From positions 1-50,491 of the forward strand of contig CAMDVD010000021.1 in the NCBI GenBank assembly GCA_945878115.1: a DNA stretch of 50,491 nt. Reading direction: 5' to 3'. The DNA comes from Chitinophaga pinensis. GTDB taxonomy: Bacteria > Bacteroidota > Bacteroidia > Chitinophagales > Chitinophagaceae. Below, piece after piece: positions 1-6,577 of this stretch (position 1 is the first letter of the stretch; each line of letters starts with the position of its first letter). Under the pieces are notes generated by a model. That model worked only from the letters and a program-made list of their open reading frames with translations. It did no database searches and was not told the origin of the DNA. Both the position numbers and the translations under genes were made by a program.

Positions 1-287
1 GTTTAATGTGAATAGAAATGAAATATTATTTGGTTTTTATAATCCCGTAGGGATGACATGATAATAGAAATGAAATGACAAAATGCATAGTAACCCTGAA
101 AGGGTTTAATGTGAATAGAAATGAAATGACAAAATGCATAGTAACCCTGAAAGGGTTTAATGTGAATAGAAATGAAATGTCAAAATGCATAGTAACCCTG
201 AAAGTGTTCAATGTGAATAGAAAAATGGAAATAGTAAAATGAATGGTAAACCTGAAAGGGTTCAATATGAATAGAAATGAAATGTAT
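1..287. repeat. 51-bp tandem intergenic repeats with small hairpins
   Basis: The motif AACCCTGAAAGGGTT (5-bp arms around TGAAA), followed by an AATGTGAATAGAAATGAAAT-type tail, recurs with the conserved TAACCC/TAAACC start at 91, 142, 193 and 247, giving a period of 51, 51 and 54 bp. A second small palindrome, ATCCCGTAGGGAT, sits near 42-54. Later copies decay. I see no transposase and no protein that explains it. From memory, short units of these two types are scattered between genes in many Bacteroidota, so this looks like a local array of a dispersed REP-like family. The open frame that crosses it on the minus strand is only the repeat translated. Confidence 0.85.
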
Positions 288-309
288 ATCAGTTACAATA
301 CCAACAATA

Positions 310-338
310 AAAAACCCTTCGAATTTCGAAGGGTTTTT
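310..338. terminator. Bidirectional rho-independent terminator
   Basis: A 12-bp perfect stem (AAAAACCCTTCG / CGAAGGGTTTTT) with a 5-nt loop is flanked by A and T runs. It lies 34 bp past the stop of the minus-strand H1-like gene and should end that transcript. Confidence 0.85.
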
Positions 339-371
339 ATTGACGTAATTACTACGTTAAGATAATTTGCA

Positions 372-713
372 TTATTTCTTTTTTGGAGCTGCTGCTTTTT
401 TCGCAGGGGCTGCTTTTTTCGCAGGAGCTGCTTTTTTCGCAGGAGCTGCTTTTTTCGCAGGAGCTGCTTTCGCAGGAGCTGCTTTTTTCGCAGGAGCTGC
501 TTTTTTTGCAGGAGCTGCTTTTTTCGCAGGAGCTGCTTTTTTAGCAGGTGCTGCTTTCTTTGCTGGAGCTGCTGCTTTCTTTGCTGGAGCTGCTGCTTTT
601 TTTGCTGGAGCTGCTGCTTTTTTCGCAGGAGCTGCCGCTTTTTTTGCAGGAGCTGCTGCTTTTTTTGCAGGAGCTGCTGCTTTTTTTGGTGCTGCTTTTT
701 TTGCTTTTGCCAT
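372..713 (-). CDS. Histone H1-like Lys/Ala/Pro-rich DNA-binding protein
   Basis: This is a 113-residue, extremely basic, low-complexity protein, probably a nucleoid-associated protein that binds DNA without sequence preference. After a short start (MAKAKKAAPKK) it consists of PAKKAA-type repeats. About six 7-residue units (KKAAAPA) come first, then 6-residue units (KKAAPA) with one unit shortened by a lysine, and it ends in PKKK. There is no globular domain. It resembles the C-terminal tails of eukaryotic H1 and bacterial H1-like proteins (Hc1/Hc2 and AlgP types). The ATG at 713 follows a clear Bacteroidota promoter by about 50 nt and the gene ends before a strong terminator, so it is monocistronic. 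The repetitive DNA suggests that unit number changes by slippage. The antisense frame is an artefact of the repeat. Confidence 0.85.
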   Translation of the reverse strand: MAKAKKAAPKKAAAPAKKAAAPAKKAAAPAKKAAAPAKKAAAPAKKAAAPAKKAAPAKKAAPAKKAAPAKKAAPAKKAAPAKAAPAKKAAPAKKAAPAKKAAPAKKAAAPKKK

Positions 714-763
714 TTTGTTTTGAATTTTAAGGTTAGTAAATAAAAAAAAGAATTTTATGAATA

Positions 764-796
764 CAAATATATAAATAAATAATTTAAACTACCAAA
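764..796 (-). promoter_or_regulatory. Bacteroidota sigma-A promoter of the H1-like gene
   Basis: On the minus strand, TTTG (796-793) is followed after 21 bp by TATATTTG (771-764). This fits the Bacteroidota -33/-7 consensus and leaves a leader of roughly 45-50 nt before the ATG at 713. Confidence 0.7.
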
Positions 797-800
797 TACA

Positions 801-837
801 AAAGAATGTTTTTTACTATACGTAAAAAACATTCTTT
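801..837 (-). terminator. Terminator of rplU-rpmA
   Basis: A 16-bp perfect stem (AAAGAATGTTTTTTAC / GTAAAAAACATTCTTT) with a 5-nt loop lies 53 bp after the rpmA stop. A second small hairpin (AAAAAGC / GCTTTTT, 844-862) stands just before it on the transcript. Confidence 0.75.
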
Positions 838-889
838 GAAAATAAAAAGCATTTTGCTTTTTAGGGAGCAATAAATTTATTTATTTTTT

Positions 890-1135
890 TTACAAAATAG
901 AAACAAGCGTTTTTTGCTTTGTCTTTCTAAAAGTAACAGTGCCATCTTGTAATGCAAAAAGTGTAAAGTCTTTTCCTTGACCAACACCAACACCTGGATG
1001 ATAAACTGTACCACGTTGACGAATAATGATGTTACCGCAAATTGCAGCTTGACCACCAAATAATTTTACGCCTAGTCTTTTGCTATGCGAATCGCGTCCG
1101 TTTCTTACACTACCTTCACCTTTCTTATGTGCCAT
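890..1135 (-). CDS. rpmA: Large ribosomal subunit protein bL27
   Basis: This is the 81-residue bL27 of the 50S subunit, whose N-terminus reaches toward the peptidyl-transferase centre. The sequence has the family hallmarks: start [16 protein letters not shown], then [10 protein letters not shown], then [20 protein letters not shown]. The N-terminus begins directly with MAHKKG, so there is no cleavable leader like the one found in Firmicutes. It lies 38 bp downstream of rplU in the usual L21-L27 order and shares its promoter. A long hairpin terminator follows. Confidence 0.97.
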   Translation of the reverse strand: MAHKKGEGSVRNGRDSHSKRLGVKLFGGQAAICGNIIIRQRGTVYHPGVGVGQGKDFTLFALQDGTVTFRKTKQKTLVSIL

Positions 1136-1173
1136 GAGATATTAAATTTTATAAATTAAAAGAGAAAAAATAA

Positions 1174-1461
1174 TTAAGCGATCGATGTGATTTTAACTTG
1201 CGTTAATGCTTCACGATGGCCAATTTTTTTGGTATAGCCTTTTCTACGTTTCTTGTGAAAGGTAATTACTTTATCGCCTTGTAGATGATCAAGTATTTCG
1301 GCTTTTGCTGAACCATTCATTCGGATAGAACCTTCATTAGAAGTCATTAATACTTTTGCATCGACTACTTCACCAACAGAACCTGCTAAACGGTGAACGA
1401 AAATGGTCTCGTCGTTTTTTACTTTGAATTGCTGACCTGCAATGTCTACTATAGCGAACAT
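1174..1461 (-). CDS. rplU: Large ribosomal subunit protein bL21
   Basis: This 95-residue protein is bL21, a 23S rRNA-binding 50S protein. Hallmarks are MFAIVDIAGQQFKV at the start and the basic KVITFHKKRRKGYTKKIGHRE stretch near the C-terminus. The length is slightly below the usual ~103 residues but complete. It is the first gene of the rplU-rpmA operon, with a consensus promoter 28-58 bp upstream of the ATG. Confidence 0.97.
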   Translation of the reverse strand: MFAIVDIAGQQFKVKNDETIFVHRLAGSVGEVVDAKVLMTSNEGSIRMNGSAKAEILDHLQGDKVITFHKKRRKGYTKKIGHREALTQVKITSIA

Positions 1462-1488
1462 GGCTTTATGTTTTTAAATTTTGGAGTG

Positions 1489-1519
1489 CAAAGATAACCA
1501 AAGATTCTTTTTTTCCAAA
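1489..1519 (-). promoter_or_regulatory. Bacteroidota promoter of rplU-rpmA
   Basis: On the minus strand, TTTG (1519-1516), exactly 19 bp, then TATCTTTG (1496-1489), a textbook -33/-7 pair. Transcription should start near 1483, giving a leader of about 22 nt before rplU. Confidence 0.85.
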
Positions 1520-1636
1520 TCTAAAATAATTTTGCGTTAGAGGCTGCAATATAGCACCATTTGTGGATTGTAGGAGGGGTATTCTTAAAACTGGGTTGTT
1601 GGGAATGGATTTGGGAGATGAGGTCGTGGATTAATA

Positions 1637-1663
1637 GATTGCGAAATCACCGATTTCGCAATC
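1637..1663. other. Perfect 12-bp hairpin in the gap between rplU and the helicase
   Basis: GATTGCGAAATC, a 3-nt loop, then GATTTCGCAATC. It lacks a T run on either side, so it may be a repeat element or a weak end for the helicase transcript, whose stop is 100 bp away. The rest of 1520-1764 shows no gene that I can support. Confidence 0.6.
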
Positions 1664-1764
1664 TTGTGGGTTAAATAAAATTTCCGTATTACAGATAATA
1701 AAATAGCCGAATTCTTTCAAGAATATAAGGCTTGCGAAGGCGAAGCTTTCGAAGTGAGGGAGAC

Positions 1765-4700
1765 CTATTTCTTTATTTCATTCATTATCTGAACGAATTC
1801 ACCTACAACTCTCATTGTGGAAGCATTTTCTTCATTAAGAATAATATCTTTATAAGAAGAGTCATGAGAATTTGGTCTTAACACAATTGAAGTATGCCTC
1901 CAATCTTCATTGGAAGTTTTCTTTTCACTAGAATATGTCTTAATAGTAAAAGCTGAATTGAAATCAGGGTCTTGAATATCCATGTTTTCAACCAATACAA
2001 TCTTTCCATTTCGGCTTCCTCCGCTATATGTTTTAAATAAACATATAGAACCATTCGGGATTACTCTGTTCATTGATTCACCAATGATTTTACATGCAAA
2101 ATAATCTTTATTGTATCTGATGTTCTCTGGCAATTCAATTAAAATGTAATTTTTTTCAAATTGCATTTCACTAAATGGACCTGCTGCTGCATAAAAATTA
2201 TAAAGTGGAATAAGATTTTTAGAATTTTGTTGATTAACTAATGTAACAACTTTATTTTCTAGTATAGGAATTTGCTCAATTGATTTAGGTTTTTTATTAG
2301 CGGTTATATAGCTGTATACACTATCAATTACTGGTTGTTCTAGATGAAATTTAAAATGAACAACTGGCAATTTCGAATCAGTCATAGAACTTTGTTCTAT
2401 TGAATCAGGTATTATAGAAGCATCGCCCATATAATAAAAGTCAGTTCCTTCACCATCCTCTTTTTTTACAAATAATAAAATACGTTTAGATTTAATAACT
2501 GCTTTTATTTCATTGCTGTCAATTTTTCTATTTGATCTTGATTCCCAAGCAAATGTTGATGGGTTTATAAAATAATCATTATAATTAATTGTACTATCTA
2601 TTTCATCAGATTTATGATATGTAACAAAGCAAGGAGTAACTTCATTACTTGTCCTATAACCATATATTGTACTGCTTATATCTTTCTCCCAGTTTAATAA
2701 TCTACAAACATCTTTTCTGCTATATTTATTATAAAGAATTAATCCTTTTTTATAGTATTCGGTTTTAAATAAATTATCAAATGTTACAATAGAATAATTA
2801 ATGGTATCCAACAGAAATCTCTTAAAAAAAGTATTTTTTAAATTGTCATTAAATTCGTTCTGAAATTGAAAGGATTTATTATTTACACATATAATTTTTT
2901 CGTTTTTACGAATAAATAGAAAATTTATATTATTAATACAAGAATCAATTGTTGATTGACTAGGAGTATAATTATATTTATTTTGAATAGCATCTTTAAA
3001 TTCTGAAATGCTTAGTTGACCATTCAATATTAACTGTTTAAGTATATAACTTTCTTCAACTCTTTTTGAATTATTTATTTCCTTAGAAAACAATTCTAAT
3101 AGTTTTATTTGTTTATTAGTTAACTTAAAGCTATGTTCTTTTTCAACTTTAATAATAAAATTAAAGTACGAATTTGAATAATTTACATACAAGAATGGAT
3201 CTCTTGAACCATGCTCAATAAAGTCCATCATCATTGGAATTCTGCCTAATTTAAATTTCAATAAATAATAATCTCTCTTTAAATCAGCTAGCAACTGCAT
3301 GTTTGCGGAATCTATTGACTTAAATATTTTCTCTTTGGTTATTTCATCAAAATTAATGGTAGAAGATCCTGGTATCATTTTACTACCTTCTGTTATTAAC
3401 TTCCTTAAAGAATCCTTATTATAGGAAGTATCACCATACAATGCTATAGGTATTAAATAATTATTTTCATAATTTCCAATGAAATCAATTATAGTTAAAT
3501 AATTTTTACCTTCAACTTTTCTCAAGCCTCTTCCTAGCTGTTGTATAAATATTATTGATGACTCAGTTGGACGAAGCATAATAATTTGATTAACTTTAGG
3601 AATATCAATTCCTTCATTGAAAATATCAACAGTGAAAATATAATCGAGTTTTTCACTCAAATTATCAGTCTCCAATTTTTCAATAGATCTAGCTCTTTCT
3701 TCTTCAGAGCTATCTCCAGTTAAAGCGATTGTCTTAAAACCTCTCAAATTGAACAATGCAGATAATTCAATTGCTTCATTTTTTCTTGAGCAAAATATTA
3801 ATCCTCTAGTTATTCCATTATCACTTCCATAAAAATTAGCTTGGTCAATTATTCTTTTAACTCTTTCATCTGACACTAATAAATTAAAATCAGTTTTTTT
3901 ATCAATCTCAATATTGTCAATTATTAAATCTGTTACTCCATAATAATGAAATGAACTTAGCATCTCTTCTTCCATTGCTCTATTTAGTCTTATTTCATAA
4001 GCAATGTTGTGATCAAATATTTGGAAGATATCATTGCCATCTGTTCTTTCTGGAGTAGCAGTCATACCTAAAAGAAACTTAGGTTTGAAATATTCTATTA
4101 ATCGCAAATAAGAATCTGCACCAGACCTATGTGTTTCGTCAATAATTATATAATCAAAATATTCTCTTGAGAAGTTTTCTAGGTGAGTTGATTTTGAAAT
4201 GGTTTGTATTGTTGAAAATACAAAATCACAATCCAATTCTCTTTGGTCACCAGAATATAAACCCATGGTTCTTTCATTTCCAAAAACATTTTTGAAGGTA
4301 TTTAATGAATCTTTGGCAATTGTTAATCTATGTACTACAAACAATAATTTTTTCGCTTTAAAGGCTCTGGCATCGAATGCAGATAAATAAGTTTTCCCGG
4401 TTCCTGTGGCAGAAATTATTAACGCTTTATTCCTTTTATTGTCCCGTAAAATTTCTAAATTTTTCAATGCTTCACTCTGCATTAAATTTGGTGTTACTTT
4501 AACCGAGGTTTTTACTAAAATTTCAAGTTTGTTGCTTTTATTTAATATAAGCTGATTCTTATAAACTTCTTCATAATCCGAAATGTAATCCGCTGTTACC
4601 GGCGTTCCCTTTTCGAAATCATTTTGAAATTCTCTTAGAACTTTTTCGACAATACCACTTTCGTCTAAAGCAGAGACTTTAATATTCCATTCTTTGTTCG

Positions 4701-5145
4701 TGCATAAGGCCTGAGCCGTTAAATTACTACTGCCAATAATTAGATTATAATGCTCCCTGCTTTTAAAGATATAGCCTTTTGCATGTGCATTTCCTGTTGT
4801 TGCAATTCTTAATTTAATATTCTTGAACTGAACTAATCTTTTTAGTGCTTCGGGTTGAGTAAAGTTTAAATATTGCGAGACTAAAATTTCGCCCCTTATT
4901 TCTCTATTCTCGAGTTCTTTAAGCTTATTAATTATTGTTGCGACGCCACTAGTTGTAACAAATGCCACAGAAATAAAAAACTGACTACAATTTTCAAGTT
5001 CGTGAATAATGCTAGAAAGAACCTTTTTGGGAGGATTTTTTTGATTTACAATTAACTCTGGCTGGTAATCAATATTTGACAAAATAGTTTTGTTGACAAA
5101 TCCTGTTTGTAAGCTATTATTAAAAATTTCGGTTAATTTATCCAT
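1765..5145 (-). CDS. PLD nuclease / SF2 helicase / DUF3427 / S24 (LexA-like) fusion protein
   Basis: This is a 1126-residue multidomain protein. Residues about 40-180 form a phospholipase D-type nuclease module with one HxK motif (HAK 121-123) and GSSN 138-141. Residues about 218-560 are an SF2 DEAD/DEAH helicase: Walker A SATGTGKT 245-252, DETH 336-339, TAT motif III near 362, and motif VI QQLGRGLRK 535-543. A DUF3427-like region follows (roughly 750-930). The last ~140 residues match the LexA/UmuD S24 fold: AAAGPF with a possible Ala988-Gly989 scissile bond, GESM with Ser1024, and FTIK with Lys1069. The open frame begins at a TTG (5151); I chose the ATG at 5145, which overlaps the upstream NUDIX stop by 8 nt and implies translational coupling. 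PLD-helicase-DUF3427 proteins are a recognised but uncharacterised family. A defence or DNA-damage role is inference. Confidence 0.9.
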   Translation of the reverse strand: MDKLTEIFNNSLQTGFVNKTILSNIDYQPELIVNQKNPPKKVLSSIIHELENCSQFFISVAFVTTSGVATIINKLKELENREIRGEILVSQYLNFTQPEALKRLVQFKNIKLRIATTGNAHAKGYIFKSREHYNLIIGSSNLTAQALCTNKEWNIKVSALDESGIVEKVLREFQNDFEKGTPVTADYISDYEEVYKNQLILNKSNKLEILVKTSVKVTPNLMQSEALKNLEILRDNKRNKALIISATGTGKTYLSAFDARAFKAKKLLFVVHRLTIAKDSLNTFKNVFGNERTMGLYSGDQRELDCDFVFSTIQTISKSTHLENFSREYFDYIIIDETHRSGADSYLRLIEYFKPKFLLGMTATPERTDGNDIFQIFDHNIAYEIRLNRAMEEEMLSSFHYYGVTDLIIDNIEIDKKTDFNLLVSDERVKRIIDQANFYGSDNGITRGLIFCSRKNEAIELSALFNLRGFKTIALTGDSSEEERARSIEKLETDNLSEKLDYIFTVDIFNEGIDIPKVNQIIMLRPTESSIIFIQQLGRGLRKVEGKNYLTIIDFIGNYENNYLIPIALYGDTSYNKDSLRKLITEGSKMIPGSSTINFDEITKEKIFKSIDSANMQLLADLKRDYYLLKFKLGRIPMMMDFIEHGSRDPFLYVNYSNSYFNFIIKVEKEHSFKLTNKQIKLLELFSKEINNSKRVEESYILKQLILNGQLSISEFKDAIQNKYNYTPSQSTIDSCINNINFLFIRKNEKIICVNNKSFQFQNEFNDNLKNTFFKRFLLDTINYSIVTFDNLFKTEYYKKGLILYNKYSRKDVCRLLNWEKDISSTIYGYRTSNEVTPCFVTYHKSDEIDSTINYNDYFINPSTFAWESRSNRKIDSNEIKAVIKSKRILLFVKKEDGEGTDFYYMGDASIIPDSIEQSSMTDSKLPVVHFKFHLEQPVIDSVYSYITANKKPKSIEQIPILENKVVTLVNQQNSKNLIPLYNFYAAAGPFSEMQFEKNYILIELPENIRYNKDYFACKIIGESMNRVIPNGSICLFKTYSGGSRNGKIVLVENMDIQDPDFNSAFTIKTYSSEKKTSNEDWRHTSIVLRPNSHDSSYKDIILNEENASTMRVVGEFVQIMNEIKK

Positions 5146-5533
5146 TAGCAATAAGTTTATCTACTATTGGAATGTCAGCTGCTGCCCAATCAAGTTTTTT
5201 AAGTTCATTTATATATAGCCATTCATGCGAGATATGTTCATTAAGTTTAAGTTCAATTGAATTTGCGTTACAGATAAAAGTATACATTACCAAATGAAAA
5301 TCAGGATATTGATGTTCAACTGTCATGTATTCATTTTTTATGGTTATTTTAATATCTAATTCTTCCTGTATTTCTCTAATCAATGCAATTTCTTTTGTTT
5401 CTCCTTGTTCAATTTTACCTCCTGGGAATTCAAATTTTTTTGAAATATATTGTAATTTACTTTCTCCTCTCTGTACACAAAGTATTTTGTTTTCGTATTT
5501 TATAATACCTGCTACAACTTCAATCTTTTTCAT
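5138..5533 (-). CDS. NUDIX hydrolase, MutT/CTP-pyrophosphohydrolase type
   Basis: This 131-residue protein probably hydrolyses (d)NTPs or oxidised nucleotides to monophosphates. The complete Nudix box is present at about residues 38-61: GGKIEQGET, then seven residues to REIQEEL. The start MKKIEVVAGII and the length fit the small MutT-like (d)NTP pyrophosphohydrolases. The real substrate cannot be read from the sequence. It sits between a short XRE regulator (72 bp upstream) and the large helicase (8-nt overlap), so it is part of the same transcript. I recall MutT-like genes next to DUF3427 helicases in other genomes. That pairing suggests that the hydrolase acts with the helicase rather than in general housekeeping. 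Confidence 0.93.
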   Translation of the reverse strand: MKKIEVVAGIIKYENKILCVQRGESKLQYISKKFEFPGGKIEQGETKEIALIREIQEELDIKITIKNEYMTVEHQYPDFHLVMYTFICNANSIELKLNEHISHEWLYINELKKLDWAAADIPIVDKLIANG

Positions 5534-5605
5534 TAATTAGTATAATTTTTTCTTTAAATTTAATACCTTTCTTTTTCAATAAAATAGTATTTTTTTTCTA
5601 TTATG

Positions 5606-5800
5606 CTAATATATAAAATTAAAGTGTTTTATGGTTAGTATTTTTTCCAGAGTCTGAATTGATACATTCCTTTTCCCATTTTCTACATGGTTCATGAATG
5701 TGCGGTCTATTTCTGCTTTGAAAGCAACAGCCTCTTGCGTGAGATTTTTTTCGGTTCGTATTTCCTTTATACGCAAGCCAATTTTGGTCTGAATATTCAT
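5606..5800 (-). CDS. Short XRE-family regulator resembling restriction-modification controller (C) proteins
   Basis: This 64-residue helix-turn-helix protein probably controls its own promoter and the two genes after it. The HTH spans about residues 8-48 (RIKEIRTEKNLTQEAVAFKA, then EIDRTFMNHVENGKRNVS). The pattern KxIRxEKxxTQExxAxKxxxDRT...xEngxRN is close to C proteins such as C.Esp1396I. C proteins are about 80 residues long. Here the chain stops after TLEKIL with an AT-rich tail (TIKHFNFIY), so the last helix, normally part of the dimer interface, seems to be missing. No simple frameshift restores it. The ATG at 5800 lies just inside a dyad that looks like a C-box. It could be a shortened functional regulator or a decaying one. 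Confidence 0.85.
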   Translation of the reverse strand: MNIQTKIGLRIKEIRTEKNLTQEAVAFKAEIDRTFMNHVENGKRNVSIQTLEKILTIKHFNFIY

Positions 5801-5813
5801 TCTACAATACTAT

Positions 5814-5849
5814 CAAATGTGACTTATAGTACATTTGCTTTTAAGTCAC
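5814..5849 (-). promoter_or_regulatory. C-box-like operator and promoter of the XRE-NUDIX-helicase cassette
   Basis: GTGACTTA (5819-5826) and TAAGTCAC (5842-5849) form an 8-bp perfect inverted repeat 15 bp apart. The first half reads ATGTGACTTATAGT on the plus strand, containing GACT-TAT-AGT, the GACTnnnAGTC layout of restriction-modification controller operators. From memory, it matches the left half of the C.Esp1396I operator. The inner arm overlaps a near-consensus minus-strand -7 box (CACATTTG, 5821-5814), so binding there would block transcription. The start codon is 14 bp further on. Confidence 0.6.
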
Positions 5850-6261
5850 TATGGATAAGTTGCATTCAAGCCACCTCTAAATGCTATTGCATTCGAGCGC
5901 TAGCCGAGAGTGTAGTGTATATCGTGCATGTAAAACAGTACGTAATATTTTTAGGAAGGTTTTATGGTTGCCAACCGACGTTCATAAGATTGAACGTATT
6001 TCAAATATGTACTGAGTATATTTCTTTGACAAGCAAAACTTCTTTGTTAGGGTTGGTGAAATCAAAACCTTGTTGCCATTATATTTTCTATCCTTGGGTT
6101 TACTGCTGTTAGATTTGTAACACCTAATTCATTTAAGAACCTAATATGAACGCAACCATTGAAGACGAAAGTAATTCCTGCTCCAGTTTGCGTAAGGGTT
6201 CTTGATAAGAATTCAATTAGCCAAACAAGTATTTAATGAGGCAATGATTTATTATAGTGGA
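5850..6261. other. Gene-free stretch upstream of the XRE regulator
   Basis: I find no convincing gene. A minus-strand frame of about 57 codons (near 6070-6240) ends after IENIMATRF and lacks a credible start and homology that I recognise. It may be a remnant. The plus-strand frame crossing 5687-6112 is antisense to the regulator and rich in Cys/Phe/Tyr, so it is not real. Confidence 0.5.
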
Positions 6262-6345
6262 TGTATTGCGGCAACGATTGAAATGGAAATCCTTTTTGCT
6301 TGCTTTGAAGCAAAAAGATTGGAATGGAAAGCGTGTTTGCCGCCC
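6262..6345 (+). repeat. Dispersed palindromic repeat, copy 1
   Basis: An ~84-bp unit runs from TGTATTGCGGCAACGATTG to GCGTGTTTGCCGCCC, with an internal hairpin (CTTTTTGCTT ... GAAGCAAAAAG). An inverted copy lies at 8679-8763 and a related unit at 36676-36756. It looks like a REP-type intergenic element of the Bacteroidota. Confidence 0.8.
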
Positions 6346-6349
6346 ATGG

Positions 6350-6472
6350 TGTAGCATTAATTTTTTTTCAAAAAATACGCTACACCATTACATTGTAGCA
6401 TTAATTTTTTTTCAAAAAATACGCTACACCATTACATTGTAGAATTAATTTTTTTTCAAAAAATACGCTACA
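6350..6472. repeat. Three tandem 44-bp hairpin units
   Basis: Units start at 6351, 6395 and 6439. Each reads GTAGC, an A/T-rich inner palindrome (TTTTTTTTC AAAAAA), then GCTAC, so each can fold as a hairpin, with the spacer ACCATTACATT between units. They lie 106 bp past the stop of the minus-strand TMTC-like gene and may act as serial transcript ends. Units 1 and 2 are identical; unit 3 has a single change (GTAGA). Confidence 0.85.
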
Positions 6473-6577
6473 GTAAAACTCTCATGACACTTTTTTAATT
6501 TATAGATTAAATTGTCAATCCAAAATCTTCGCCCAAATATTTTATAAATGATATTTCATTGGTCATCAGCACGTCCC

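Noticed and set aside
26-265. Minus-strand frame of 79 codons over the repeats
   Set aside because: The product is only the translation of the 51-bp tandem repeat and has no start signal.
1-287. CRISPR array
   Set aside because: The 51-bp units are directly adjacent with no unique spacers, and no cas genes lie nearby.
367-723. Plus-strand Ala/Phe-rich frame opposite the H1-like gene
   Set aside because: It is antisense to the repeat. The minus frame has a promoter, a terminator and a basic DNA-binding composition.
1765-5800. Classical restriction-modification system
   Set aside because: No methylase or typical restriction endonuclease gene is present. Only the regulator and operator resemble such systems.
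5687-6112. Plus-strand frame of 141 codons across the XRE gene
   Set aside because: It is antisense to the regulator, unusually rich in Cys and aromatic residues, and covers the operator region.
6070-6240. Minus-strand frame ending IENIMATRF
   Set aside because: It has no ATG or promoter and no family that I recognise; a remnant is possible but cannot be shown.
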